Source: a virus. Taken from it: DNA of 64,000 nucleotides. The notes below the pieces were generated by a model. It was not told where the DNA came from, searched no databases, and saw only the letters and a list, made by a program, of their open reading frames with translations. The stretch is taken from positions 62,001 to 126,000 of IMG/VR virus record IMGVR_UViG_3300035181_000357. The stretch is one strand, 5' to 3'. Shown here piece by piece: positions 16,723 through 26,284 of this stretch (position 1 is the first letter of the stretch; every line of letters begins with the position of its first letter). Both the position numbers and the translations under genes were made by a program.

Positions 16723-18927
16723 CTATCTCCTAGATTTTATCAATTTCGATTTTCTATTAAATTTCTGTTCATCTTTATTTATATGATTCTTAATCAGGGC
16801 CATGAAATCGCTAAATATCTCAGGATCTTGATATCTGTAGGACAGATAGCTGTTAAAGGCAGCTGAGTTATTAGATAGCTCTATATACTTAGATTTTTCT
16901 ATCAATTCTAGAATATCTTCATCTGTGTACCCAACATTTCTCAATTCAGATACGGCCTCACGAGCATAGGCATGCATCTCTTCCGGAAGTTCGAAGTAGT
17001 AACCCTCATTACGGGCCTCTAAGTATTCTTCATCCAAAAGAGTCTTACCTTCATCATGATCCTTCTGATGTTGAAGTTCATGAGATAGGTATTCCTCCAC
17101 CCCATCCTGGAACTGATTCCATCCTTCGAAAGTAGACAGTTTCCCTCTCTTAGTTGGATCTATATATAATATGACCCACCTGTTCTTTACCTGAATCTTT
17201 GCACTATCTAAGAATCCTTTATTTGGACCAGTATGTGCTTTCCTGACCTCTAACTTGGATATACCAACAACAGGCTTCATCCCTTGTAAAATTGCGTTAA
17301 GATCCTTCATAAACTCTATATTGGATTTCTTAGATGCTCTTACGATCTGATTCTTGACCTTGGCAAGGAAGATATGAATATCTTCTGCGAAAGAGGCTAT
17401 CTTTACCTTTGTGATACCTTTATCTCCACCAGCACTAAATTCAGCATCTTTTATCTTGAGATCCTTATCCTTAAACAAGTCTGGGAATTTCTTTATATAT
17501 TTATCAGCTAACCCTGGTTTTAGATATGCAATAGTTAGATGTGGACTATACTTTGGAAATTTGCTGACATTATCTGGATAAAGTTCTTTCAGTGTCTTTT
17601 CTGTATCTACTAGTTCCTTAGATTTCTCTATCTTTATAATCAGGACGTCCCTGCCATCATTTTCAAACTTATTCAGACCCTCTAAAGTTACTGTCTTTAA
17701 CCCAGATTCTTTAACTGCTTTTTCGAGGCGTCCATCATCTTCCTTTTCAAGAATGCCATACAAGAGAGTGATATGAGTCTGGTCTTCCACACCCTCTTCA
17801 TCCAAATCTTCTTTATCTATATTAGCTTTAATGAAATCTTGAATAGACTTAGTTATATCATCGTCTAATGTCAACTGTGTATTGGAATACTTATACTCTA
17901 CACCTTTCTTTGCTGTCTTAACACTTTTACCTGTCACTTCTCGAGCTCCATACTTTTCTTTAAAAGTCTTCAATTCATCTCGATCTATCGTAACAGCTAT
18001 CTCAGTCTCACCCATATCTCGTAACACAGCCCAACGATGACGACCATCTCCAAACATGATATTCTTACTAGGAGTCAATCCAAGATTAGGAGGATCAATA
18101 GGAGTTTCAGGGTAATCTACCAGCCACTGTTTAAATTTCTGATATCTAGTACCGATAGCAGCACCAGATCCATTCTCTCCTACATAGAAATTCTCATCTT
18201 TTGAATAAGAGGCTTCCACTTTCTTGACATCTACTATAACCCGGATCTCATCTCTGCGGGGGATTCTTGGTTGATATGTTTGAGAACTCATCTTAGTAAG
18301 GGCTTCAGATACCAGCTTCAGGAACTGTTTTTGTACTTTAGGAGATGCTTCATTAATGTAGTGATTCATCCCGTTATCAATTTTTGCAATCTCAGATCTA
18401 TTCAACATACTGTTGATATCTCTACCATCTCCCATAGCTTTATCACGAAGGATCTTTGCAACTTCATAAGCATGGGCAGCTATTTCCTGAGTGTCTTTAT
18501 AATAATCAGCTTCTGATCCTTTATCCTTTGGTGTTCTTGCGACAGTTTCTAGATCCAACCATGAGTATTTATATCTATCCACTAGGGGTTTATTAGCCAG
18601 CGCTACATTAGCCATCTGTCCAATATGTACAATCTCGTGATATATAGTCTTTCTAAGGTTTTCACCCTCTAACTCATCTTTTATCTCTATGATATATCTA
18701 AAGACTCTTTCTTTACCACCAGTTGCAAAAGCACGGGCAACACCTGCGTAGTCTATCCCTTTTATGAATTCTACTTTTGATCCTTTATCAACAACGTAGT
18801 CTTGCTCTGCCATCATTTCTTTCAGATTCTTATCTATAGAGTCTCTAATCATCTTTGGGTTTGAATAGTCACTAATAGTATTTATGACTCTGTTAGTAAA
18901 TTTATTAGTCCTGTCTGCTAGTCTCAT
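16723..18927 (-). CDS. Multidomain protein: two HExxH metallopeptidase-like domains, ParB-like motif and 2H phosphoesterase
   Basis: 734 residues with four recognisable parts. (1) Residues ~40-200: HEIVH (97-101), followed by QEIAAHAYE (about 147-155) whose Glu could be the third zinc ligand. (2) ~285-320: FGDGRHRWAVL, like the DGxHR core of ParB/sulfiredoxin-like domains. (3) ~345-515: a 2H phosphoesterase, with HITL (His385) and HLTI (His463) separated by ~78 residues, as in LigT/cyclic-phosphodiesterase and Acb1-like enzymes that open phosphodiester bonds of small nucleotides or RNA ends. (4) ~540-700: HELQH (616-620) with EEMHAYARE (~649-657). Both peptidase parts share the same layout, suggesting duplication. 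TAGGTGA precedes the ATG. It lies in the tail module, so it may be virion-packaged. An anti-CBASS role is possible but unproven. Confidence 0.7.
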   Translation of the reverse strand: MRLADRTNKFTNRVINTISDYSNPKMIRDSIDKNLKEMMAEQDYVVDKGSKVEFIKGIDYAGVARAFATGGKERVFRYIIEIKDELEGENLRKTIYHEIVHIGQMANVALANKPLVDRYKYSWLDLETVARTPKDKGSEADYYKDTQEIAAHAYEVAKILRDKAMGDGRDINSMLNRSEIAKIDNGMNHYINEASPKVQKQFLKLVSEALTKMSSQTYQPRIPRRDEIRVIVDVKKVEASYSKDENFYVGENGSGAAIGTRYQKFKQWLVDYPETPIDPPNLGLTPSKNIMFGDGRHRWAVLRDMGETEIAVTIDRDELKTFKEKYGAREVTGKSVKTAKKGVEYKYSNTQLTLDDDITKSIQDFIKANIDKEDLDEEGVEDQTHITLLYGILEKEDDGRLEKAVKESGLKTVTLEGLNKFENDGRDVLIIKIEKSKELVDTEKTLKELYPDNVSKFPKYSPHLTIAYLKPGLADKYIKKFPDLFKDKDLKIKDAEFSAGGDKGITKVKIASFAEDIHIFLAKVKNQIVRASKKSNIEFMKDLNAILQGMKPVVGISKLEVRKAHTGPNKGFLDSAKIQVKNRWVILYIDPTKRGKLSTFEGWNQFQDGVEEYLSHELQHQKDHDEGKTLLDEEYLEARNEGYYFELPEEMHAYAREAVSELRNVGYTDEDILELIEKSKYIELSNNSAAFNSYLSYRYQDPEIFSDFMALIKNHINKDEQKFNRKSKLIKSRR

Positions 18928-18979
18928 TTATTCACCTAAATTAGATTTCAAAAATCTATTTATCACCAGACATCTAGTT

Positions 18980-19303
18980 TCATCCAATCAGCTTATTTAT
19001 GTCTACCATGAAATTTTTATTGTTCTTTAAAGTGGTTAATTCATCTCGCAGATCATGAATTTCTTTAGATTTCTTATCATTATCATGTATAGCTGCTTCA
19101 TATATAGCCACGATCTCTTTGTAATTATGATCTAACAGTTCCAGGGCAAACATCAGATCGTCTTTCTTCTTTCCCTGCTTATCTAATTCAACAGATATAT
19201 AATCTAGCAGACAATATATACAAGCCTCATGTCCTTTATAAAACATCTGCTCGTCTAGGACACGCCTCGTACATGTCTTACATATAGCTACCTTGGAGTA
19301 CAT
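18980..19303 (-). CDS. small zinc-binding protein with helical tail
   Basis: 107 residues. Two CxxC pairs (C8/C11 and C28/C31) form a likely zinc ribbon or B-box-like knuckle in the first 35 residues; residues ~35-95 are predicted coiled coil. The ATG lies four bases past the end of the preceding gene. Function unknown. Confidence 0.5.
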   Translation of the reverse strand: MYSKVAICKTCTRRVLDEQMFYKGHEACIYCLLDYISVELDKQGKKKDDLMFALELLDHNYKEIVAIYEAAIHDNDKKSKEIHDLRDELTTLKNNKNFMVDINKLIG

Positions 19304-19306
19304 ATA

Positions 19307-20011
19307 TTAACTTAATGCCAGGTACTTCGATACAGTGAGGAGTTTTTGAGTCATCCATAATTTGAAGAATTCACCGAACGAATTAACTTGGTATGTAGTA
19401 GTTACAGGTTGATTCCATACTTCAGTGGCAATGTCCTGTTTATCTGCAGGGGATATTGGGTATGTGGTTGGTAACTGTGTATTCTGTATAGTATCCAACT
19501 TCGCACCAGCTGTACCAACAGTTCCGAATTGAGCCAGAATTGCATTCCAGACGGCCTGAGCATTCTGTTCTGCAGTAGGAGCTGAAGAGGCTACAGGCAT
19601 AACGATAGATTCTGCCTTTACGGGGACGATTCGGGTAACAGAGATATTCCAATCGGCTACTGTAGGTACTAACGGGTCTTGATTATCATCCGTTAGAATA
19701 ATCCCAGTTATAGTTAATTTATGGTTACCTTCAAAGGGGCGAATTCTCCAACCATTCGTTAAGAAATAATAAGGAGTAATGACGTTTGTTGCATCAATAG
19801 GATCCCCACCGATAACTTTTAAGGCTTGGGGAAACTTCATATTATCTATTTGTTCAACCCAGCGTTTCCAGGCTGAATAGATATCTCTTTGAACATCTAT
19901 AACAGTCTCTCCATAGTTAATCAAGATGAGTTTGTTAGTCCCATCAAAAGTAACCTTAATGGGGTCTAACCACGCATCCCAAAATCCGTAGTTGACCGAT
20001 GATAGACTCAT
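19307..20011 (-). CDS. virion/tail-fibre-region protein, unknown
   Basis: 234 residues. The N-terminal ~85 contain a strand, then YSAWKRWVEQ and VIGGDPI, a pattern I associate with a common but uncharacterised protein of phage tail-fibre regions. The C-terminal third is Ala/Thr/Pro-rich, then a hydrophobic helix. It begins four bases after the preceding stop, so is co-transcribed with the large lectin-like protein. Probably a tail or baseplate attachment protein. Confidence 0.45.
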   Translation of the reverse strand: MSLSSVNYGFWDAWLDPIKVTFDGTNKLILINYGETVIDVQRDIYSAWKRWVEQIDNMKFPQALKVIGGDPIDATNVITPYYFLTNGWRIRPFEGNHKLTITGIILTDDNQDPLVPTVADWNISVTRIVPVKAESIVMPVASSAPTAEQNAQAVWNAILAQFGTVGTAGAKLDTIQNTQLPTTYPISPADKQDIATEVWNQPVTTTYQVNSFGEFFKLWMTQKLLTVSKYLALS

Positions 20012-20015
20012 TAGC

Positions 20016-21605
20016 TTATCTCAATTCTTTCCAACTTAGAGAGCCACTATTTACAACTGGGCTACCATCTATTTTACTAGCCACTATAATCCAGGGGTAA
20101 GAGGGAGTTCCGTCAGCATTAGTAATAATTCCTTCGTCATTGTTATTAAAGAAATTACGAAGGTTAAAGGAATGAGCACCAGCGTCAGCAAAATGAGAAA
20201 AATACAGCCATGAATCTGCGTCTGGTATGGCAGCAGTAGCAGCAGTGTCTATCTCCATAGCGGTATTATTGGCAATAGTAGAAGCCCAAGTATCCCCCAC
20301 TAGAGTAGTAGGCCAATAAAAATCCAACCTAACAGTCCCACCAGAGACATAGCAATTATATTCTTCTGGGTAGGAGTTCACTGGATTACGCCTCCCTCCA
20401 TACAAAGTCTTAGCTCTAATTGAAATTAGAGGCATGTTGTCACCAGTTATGACTTTTGAAGGATGTAAAGCCGAATTTCTGTAGTAGGTGTAGTCAATTA
20501 GACCATCACATTTAACTACTAAACAAGTTAAACGAAGTTGAGTGATAGTTCCAGTAGCAGCAGTATTGAAGTTTTCTGCACGAACTGGTAACGAACCTGA
20601 CTTCATATAGGGGTAGGTATTTTTTCCAGAATTTTGGAATTCGTGGATCACAACACGAGAACCATCGGGACCAATGATACCCAAACGAACTTTACCAGCC
20701 CCTAGCCACTGTAAGTCAATAAAGTAGACTATGGCTTTGTTCCAGGTGATGTTAACACCCGAGAGTCCGGTGCCATCAAGTTTATCAACATTCCAATCTG
20801 CTTGAGGCACTCTTTGAGTGGTGCCTAGGGTTGAGCTTCGCAGACACACATAGACCATTGTGTCTTTCATTTCAAAATAGATACCATCGTTTTCATCAAA
20901 GAAGCCTATGCGTCTGGTGTTACCTACAACTCCAGTATCACTTAAAGCAGCCGACATAATAATAGTGGTTCCATTTCCAGGCCAATAGTAATGACATTTA
21001 TTAGAGGTTCTAATTACAGAATCCCCACTGGCGGCAGAGCATGTCATGTCTACCGTGGAGGTTACCGGATTATATTCTTCAGTGGCTGATCCTGTAATCA
21101 CAGTAGAAAATAGATCAAAACCACCATCTGAGGAGAATTCGTATACTCCAATAGTGCTTGGGTCAGAAACTTTTTGACCACCAAAGGCATCGAATAAGGG
21201 AGAACCCTCGGAGAACCTAACGCTGGCAGCACCTTTGACATCCACATGCTGACCGTAAAGGGGGTTATTATCTCCCATGATTTGAGTTCTGGATACATAT
21301 AAAGGTGTCCCGGTGCCAATAACTGTAGCAGTTCCAGGAGGAGTAATACCAACGAAAGTAAGAGTTTCAACATTAACTACAGCCTCTGGTGCTTCATGAT
21401 AAATTTTAACATATACGGCCCCAGATACAGCATCAACTGGGACGACCTTTACTACTTCTCCCAACAGACCTGAAACACTGCCAGTTACAACATCACCTAA
21501 CTGAATATCTCCTGTTAAGTTATTATAGTCGATGTCTAAATAGCAACCAGCAGCGAGCATCTTGCCAGTGCCATCAGGTGGTATTCTAATATGAGATTGT
21601 GACAT
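20016..21605 (-). CDS. large beta-rich structural protein, lectin-like
   Basis: 529 residues, almost wholly predicted beta, with alternating Gly/Thr/Ser turns. The central ~150-370 has the look of a concanavalin-like jelly roll (for example TRRIGFFDENDGIYFEM, later VYFIDLQWLGAG). Such domains sit on phage tails and heads and may bind carbohydrate. AGGATAAGGA precedes the ATG. It lies between a tail-region gene and the decoration-type array. The family is not certain. Confidence 0.5.
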   Translation of the reverse strand: MSQSHIRIPPDGTGKMLAAGCYLDIDYNNLTGDIQLGDVVTGSVSGLLGEVVKVVPVDAVSGAVYVKIYHEAPEAVVNVETLTFVGITPPGTATVIGTGTPLYVSRTQIMGDNNPLYGQHVDVKGAASVRFSEGSPLFDAFGGQKVSDPSTIGVYEFSSDGGFDLFSTVITGSATEEYNPVTSTVDMTCSAASGDSVIRTSNKCHYYWPGNGTTIIMSAALSDTGVVGNTRRIGFFDENDGIYFEMKDTMVYVCLRSSTLGTTQRVPQADWNVDKLDGTGLSGVNITWNKAIVYFIDLQWLGAGKVRLGIIGPDGSRVVIHEFQNSGKNTYPYMKSGSLPVRAENFNTAATGTITQLRLTCLVVKCDGLIDYTYYRNSALHPSKVITGDNMPLISIRAKTLYGGRRNPVNSYPEEYNCYVSGGTVRLDFYWPTTLVGDTWASTIANNTAMEIDTAATAAIPDADSWLYFSHFADAGAHSFNLRNFFNNNDEGIITNADGTPSYPWIIVASKIDGSPVVNSGSLSWKELR

Positions 21606-21616
21606 TCCTTATCCTC

Positions 21617-21943
21617 TTAAATTTCTTGTTTAGTAAATGCTGTTGGTTCGTGAATAAATATCCCCTTGGCCTGGGCCTGGGGGTCATAATATCCATCCCA
21701 CTGTTCTCGTAGGATAGGTCTAACTATATCCACACTACTAATATCCCAGTCAAAAGTCATATGTTCAAGGTTGTAGAAATTTGGAACACTTGGTTGGATT
21801 AATTCCCATAGAGACTTGGCCAAGACCTCATCATCATCGTTCTCAAACGCAAATCCACCACGAAGTCTGAGTAGGAGACCACGTACTTTATTTCTGTTTA
21901 ATTGCCCAGTTGCAAGGGCTTGCATCGCGAGGTCATTACTCAC
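21617..21943 (-). CDS. small unknown protein
   Basis: 108 residues. The N-terminal half is basic and helical; residues ~55-85 are aromatic-rich (NFYNLEHMTFDWD). GGAG lies before the start. It is the first gene downstream of the repeat-protein terminator, so it starts or continues a separate transcript. No family recognised. Confidence 0.45.
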   Translation of the reverse strand: MSNDLAMQALATGQLNRNKVRGLLLRLRGGFAFENDDDEVLAKSLWELIQPSVPNFYNLEHMTFDWDISSVDIVRPILREQWDGYYDPQAQAKGIFIHEPTAFTKQEI

Positions 21944-21990
21944 TTTAATTCTCCTACACTCACTAAAGATCTTAGAAGTCTATAAATAAA

Positions 21991-22014
21991 AGGGTGGGGA
22001 CGATACCCCACCCT
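21991..22014 (-). terminator. Intrinsic terminator after the repeat-rich structural gene
   Basis: 9-bp perfect stem (AGGGTGGGG / CCCCACCCT) with a 6-base loop, followed on the minus strand by TTTTATTTA. It lies ~20 bp past the stop of the 822-residue protein. Confidence 0.85.
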
Positions 22015-22033
22015 CTATGATACTCGTTATTCT

Positions 22034-24502
22034 TTAGATAATCTTATAAGTACGTTCTAGAGCGGACACGAGTGAGAAGTTAATACCCTTTGCTCTTGTA
22101 ATCGTACCAGTGGAAATAACATACTGTGCAGTGGTAGTACCAATTGCCACAATAGTGACAGCTGCGGTTGTACCAGGAGTACGTCCACCCTGAACATTAC
22201 CATCGTAGTCGAAAGTGAATGACACAGAAGAACCACTAGGTGACTGAGGTACAGAACCTGTGATATCTGCGGTAGAACCATCTTTGACGATGATAGCAAG
22301 AGGAGTTCCAAAGTCTTGACCACCAGTTGTGGTAGTGAAGAACATGGTGTACTTAGCAGAAGTATCGGTAGACAAGTTGGAGTTGAAGTTGATAGTACCT
22401 GCTGCTACATATGGGTATGAGCGAGATCCACCAGATGCATCCTTGAACACAGTGTTATTGATATCATTGGAGTTCAAGTTATCGATGTGGAGATTGTTGG
22501 TCAAGCCGTTAGGAGCGGTGTATGACATGAGCAAGTCGGTAATGTCACCACGAGAGGTTCCAACACCCCAATCAATATCTCCAGTCTGACGAAGCTGGTG
22601 CTGAATGAATTGGTAGCAGTCAGCGGCTAAAGCACCGTTACCAGTGAGCTTCCAGTTGAAGGAGTATACCACACTGTTAATGGTTCTCTTGAAACCAGCG
22701 TTAGCCGTAAAGGAGGTTCCTGCAATAGCTGTCGGGCCTTCGTTTACGATTGTGTCAGTAGCGATGAAGGTGAGAGTTGTAGTCCCAACAGTAGCAACAG
22801 TGAACGAACCGTTGTTTGAGGCCGTTCCGGTAATAGTAAATACATCACCAATTGCAACGCCATCACCAGAGAACGAACCGGACTGACGAGTTAAGGTCTT
22901 GCTTGCTCCGGTGAATTGGTAAGTGGTTCCAAAAGAGGAGAGGGTTCTAGCAGTCTTCATATACTGAAGATACATTCCAGGCTTAACTACAGAGAATGAC
23001 ACAGAAGATTGAGTAGTGAATTGAAGATCAGTGGTATTTAGTGTTAAGACAGTTGCAGATGTCACAGAATTAACAGTATACACGCCAGTGAATGCACCAG
23101 ATGTAATAAGTACCAGATCGTTAGGAGCAACACCAGCAGTAGTGAAGTTAGAAGAAGCAGAAGTTAGAGTACCTGCAACACCAGTTGTATTGGCCAGAGC
23201 ACCATCAGCTGCAGTTCTTGTAGTTCCAGTTAGGAAATAATATGGAGTGGTTACAGTGAATGTAACGCCAGATGCAGTACCGAAAGTGGTGAATTCAAAG
23301 TTACTAGCTAAAGTTATCTGAGTAGCAGAATCCACGGTGAGGATGGTGTAGGTTCCTACAGTACCACCAGCGGTGATCTGAAGACTATCCCCAGGAGCAC
23401 AACCAGCAGCAACGAATGCACCAGTAGCAGAAGTGAACTGAGCAGTACCATTGACCTGAACACCATCTGTCTTCTGAGTTACAATAGTCCTAACACCACG
23501 GAAGGTACTGGTACCCAAAATCTGACCATCTGTAGCAGTAATAGCGGTATCCGTTGCGTGGGCAAGAGGGAATCGATATGCCTGATAGGTCATCGTGCTG
23601 ACACCGATGTCCCCAATGGTTGACTGTGCGTACGATCTGCCTTTCTTACGAGCGAAGAGCTTTAAGTAGGTTCTGTAATCTGTTGGATTGTTGTAGGTTT
23701 GAATTGGTTCATTCACAACACCCTTGAAGGTCAAGTTAGCAGGAGTTGTGGTAGCAGAAGTCTGCTGGAAATAAACCTGAGTATCCGTATCAAGATAACC
23801 CAAGGTGATAATACCAGACCATTCCTTATTCGTAGTACCGTTTAGAATCTTTTCAGACCAACCAGCGGTACGAATCTTACGTCTTGTGTAGTTATCTTTA
23901 TATGCCCAAGCATCGTGGGATGCACCACCACCTATTTCGAACTGCTCAGGAGTGATAGGTTCATATGGGAATACGTGGCGGATAGTGTTGTCAGAATATC
24001 CAGTAACACCATTCATGGTATCAGCTAGCCACTGACCCTTTGAATAAGAATACAGACACTGCTCGGTCAAGCCATCACGGATAACACCAGTTGCAAGACC
24101 TGACCCAGACTGGTCAGCTGTGTTCGAACCATCCTTGTGTACTTCGTATACTACGACAGCTGTTTCTCCCACGAAGCCAGTGAAGTCAATCCAAGTAGCA
24201 TCTGAATTTGTCTTAAGGGTCAGAACGGTAGCAGCGACAGTCTTAACTACATAGTGTCCAGCATCGTTACCAGACTTGATGACTAAGATGTCACCGACAG
24301 CCACAGGAGTCGTAGTGAACGCCCCAGTGGTATCTGTAAATGTAATACCTGCCGCAGTCGTGGCGTTGCCAGCTGCTGTCGCCTTGTTGGCACCTGGAGA
24401 AGCCACGAGAGCTCCGACAGGATAGGTAGATACCTTCTCTTGTTTAAGGTTGTATACTACTTGATTTCTGTCAAGTAGGGAAATATCGGTAATTACAGCC
24501 AT
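22034..24502 (-). CDS. Large structural protein with four beta repeats
   Basis: 822 residues, Thr/Ala/Gly/Ser-rich and predicted beta. Four ~68-residue repeats occur at about 51-120, 350-418, 440-507 and 533-600, each with 'G-D-x2-x-I-x4-G-x-Y-x-V-x2-V-x2-T-x-L-T-L'. The ~120-330 region between the first and the rest is a different, more aromatic domain. It has its own terminator, and a typical phage-fibre composition. It is likely a virion surface or fibre protein, but no specific family is recognised. Confidence 0.6.
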   Translation of the reverse strand: MAVITDISLLDRNQVVYNLKQEKVSTYPVGALVASPGANKATAAGNATTAAGITFTDTTGAFTTTPVAVGDILVIKSGNDAGHYVVKTVAATVLTLKTNSDATWIDFTGFVGETAVVVYEVHKDGSNTADQSGSGLATGVIRDGLTEQCLYSYSKGQWLADTMNGVTGYSDNTIRHVFPYEPITPEQFEIGGGASHDAWAYKDNYTRRKIRTAGWSEKILNGTTNKEWSGIITLGYLDTDTQVYFQQTSATTTPANLTFKGVVNEPIQTYNNPTDYRTYLKLFARKKGRSYAQSTIGDIGVSTMTYQAYRFPLAHATDTAITATDGQILGTSTFRGVRTIVTQKTDGVQVNGTAQFTSATGAFVAAGCAPGDSLQITAGGTVGTYTILTVDSATQITLASNFEFTTFGTASGVTFTVTTPYYFLTGTTRTAADGALANTTGVAGTLTSASSNFTTAGVAPNDLVLITSGAFTGVYTVNSVTSATVLTLNTTDLQFTTQSSVSFSVVKPGMYLQYMKTARTLSSFGTTYQFTGASKTLTRQSGSFSGDGVAIGDVFTITGTASNNGSFTVATVGTTTLTFIATDTIVNEGPTAIAGTSFTANAGFKRTINSVVYSFNWKLTGNGALAADCYQFIQHQLRQTGDIDWGVGTSRGDITDLLMSYTAPNGLTNNLHIDNLNSNDINNTVFKDASGGSRSYPYVAAGTINFNSNLSTDTSAKYTMFFTTTTGGQDFGTPLAIIVKDGSTADITGSVPQSPSGSSVSFTFDYDGNVQGGRTPGTTAAVTIVAIGTTTAQYVISTGTITRAKGINFSLVSALERTYKII
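22703..24352 (-). repeat. Four diverged ~68-residue repeats in the structural gene
   Basis: Copies at residues ~51-120, 350-418, 440-507 and 533-600 of the 822-residue protein. They share a GD-x2-I, G-x-Y-T-V, T-x-L-T-L framework with variable loops. Copies 2-4 are in tandem; copy 1 is separated by a different domain. Confidence 0.75.
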
Positions 24503-24541
24503 GGATTATCCCTCGTTCAGTAAGTTAATAAAAGTCTGTTT

Positions 24542-26281
24542 TTAAATTGCTTTATAGACTCGGTCTGTATTGAATGCAACGGGGAACGATTGTGTAGCAT
24601 TATATAGTTTCAGCCCAGATAAGTAAACGACACCCCAAGATTGATGAATGATATTTATACTGACATTCTTATCCGTCCCGGGATAATCGAAGCTATATAC
24701 CCACGACGTTCCTGTATTAGTGTCCTCAGACAAGATGACATTTGCATTATCATTATCTAACAGAGCGAGGTGGCACCCAGTAGGTAATCCAGTCAATGTG
24801 ATAGATGGTGTGAAAGTATTTTCAACGCTAAATCTTATGTTGAAATCTAGTCCAGACCATCCACTAACACCTACACTATTTACCGTAGCACCTGCAGCGG
24901 TCTCAGCACCAGAGCACAACGCTATACCCTCTCCTTCTCGGAGTACAAGCGGAGCATACTGGCCTTTAATAATAGATAAGTTGTGAGACAACTGAGAAGC
25001 TAGTGTTCCTGGTGTACTATACCCCCAGAAAGCAGTATCTTGTCTCTTAAATGCAGAAGCCTCAGGGAACATAGCCATATACATAGGACCGATAAAGTCC
25101 TTGGTATTTAAGTATGATAGACCAGGAGGAATAGTCGTTGCACCAGGTGATGAGGCTGCAATATAGCTGACAGGAACTCCCTGAGGTAATATTGGGGTAT
25201 TTGTGAATACACTACATACCGCATTAGTTAATGTTGCAGAAGTTGAGTCGTTTGCAAACACCTGAGCAGTTATATTTCTATTTGTGTCATTATACGTAGA
25301 AGCATCCACTGATGCAATAGGTACAACCTGGAGATAAGCAGTATCATATGTTCCGACCTCTGAAACATCAACATTCTCTATATGGATTACCTGCCCAGAT
25401 CCTGTTGGATTATTGATAGCAAACACAGCATTTCTCTCACCAGTGAGATATGTGTAGAATTCCATCTTATACGTTCTATTTGGTGTCCCTTCTACGATCA
25501 GATCTACTGACACGAACATTGGGAAAGAATCATGGATAAAGTCTACGAATACAGCTACCTGTTCGTTAGCTCTAACGACTATGGACTGACATGCTGTATG
25601 GACAGAAGAATCAAATATTGAACCTGTTGCTGAGTCCTTACCTCTTAGATATCCATAATTTACTGCTGGATATGACTGTGACGTACTAGTCAGCAGCGTC
25701 TTTGTGACACTAGATACAGCGAAACATTTAATAGTAGATAGTACTCCAGTAGATGCACCCGAAGTGGGTAGAGGCTTTGTCAAAGTAAATGTAGTAGCTG
25801 CATTAGAAGCTATCTCCCAGATTCCTACATTTCCTGTTATACCTCTAAAATATCTTTGAGCATCTCTATGTTCATTGGTTGTCCATGCTGGCGTCTGAGC
25901 TGCTACTGTGTATGGACCTGCGGATGCCGCTGTTGCAGTATAAGACAGAATAGCTCCGACGTCAACAAACACGGGTGTGAAACTAGAATCAGTTGATAGG
26001 ATAACTGTTGCTGGCCATGTTGCTTGGGAATCACAGGGTACAGGAGTCAATACCTGACCACCACCAAGGCCCGTAACAGGACCGATCCTGAAACGAGTAG
26101 GTGGTTTGAGATTGGTGTTTGCAGTCTGTGTATAACCAAATCTGGTATTATTCTGTACCTCTATGGAATGAATATTTATCTTCTTTCCACTACCTGTTTT
26201 ATTTGCGATAGCTAGAATAGCGTTCCCACTACTGGCCCAGCCAGCAGCTTTAGTACAGAGATGATAGTATTGTTTAGCCAT
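24542..26281 (-). CDS. large structural protein related at its N-terminus to the downstream array
   Basis: 579 residues. The first part has a segment like the small proteins that follow it in transcription order (a strand with IHSIEVQNNT, where they have VYRIWxxNN), and the C-terminal half is a different beta-rich domain with a lectin-like composition. It is separated by three bases from the preceding gene's stop and has no clear own Shine-Dalgarno site, so translation is probably coupled. Likely a surface protein of the same group as the array. Confidence 0.55.
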   Translation of the reverse strand: MAKQYYHLCTKAAGWASSGNAILAIANKTGSGKKINIHSIEVQNNTRFGYTQTANTNLKPPTRFRIGPVTGLGGGQVLTPVPCDSQATWPATVILSTDSSFTPVFVDVGAILSYTATAASAGPYTVAAQTPAWTTNEHRDAQRYFRGITGNVGIWEIASNAATTFTLTKPLPTSGASTGVLSTIKCFAVSSVTKTLLTSTSQSYPAVNYGYLRGKDSATGSIFDSSVHTACQSIVVRANEQVAVFVDFIHDSFPMFVSVDLIVEGTPNRTYKMEFYTYLTGERNAVFAINNPTGSGQVIHIENVDVSEVGTYDTAYLQVVPIASVDASTYNDTNRNITAQVFANDSTSATLTNAVCSVFTNTPILPQGVPVSYIAASSPGATTIPPGLSYLNTKDFIGPMYMAMFPEASAFKRQDTAFWGYSTPGTLASQLSHNLSIIKGQYAPLVLREGEGIALCSGAETAAGATVNSVGVSGWSGLDFNIRFSVENTFTPSITLTGLPTGCHLALLDNDNANVILSEDTNTGTSWVYSFDYPGTDKNVSINIIHQSWGVVYLSGLKLYNATQSFPVAFNTDRVYKAI

Positions 26282-26284
26282 AGA

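Noticed and set aside
18271-18516. Plus-strand frame in the multidomain gene
   Set aside because: Antisense to the HExxH/ParB-like coding sequence, lacks a site and shows no family.
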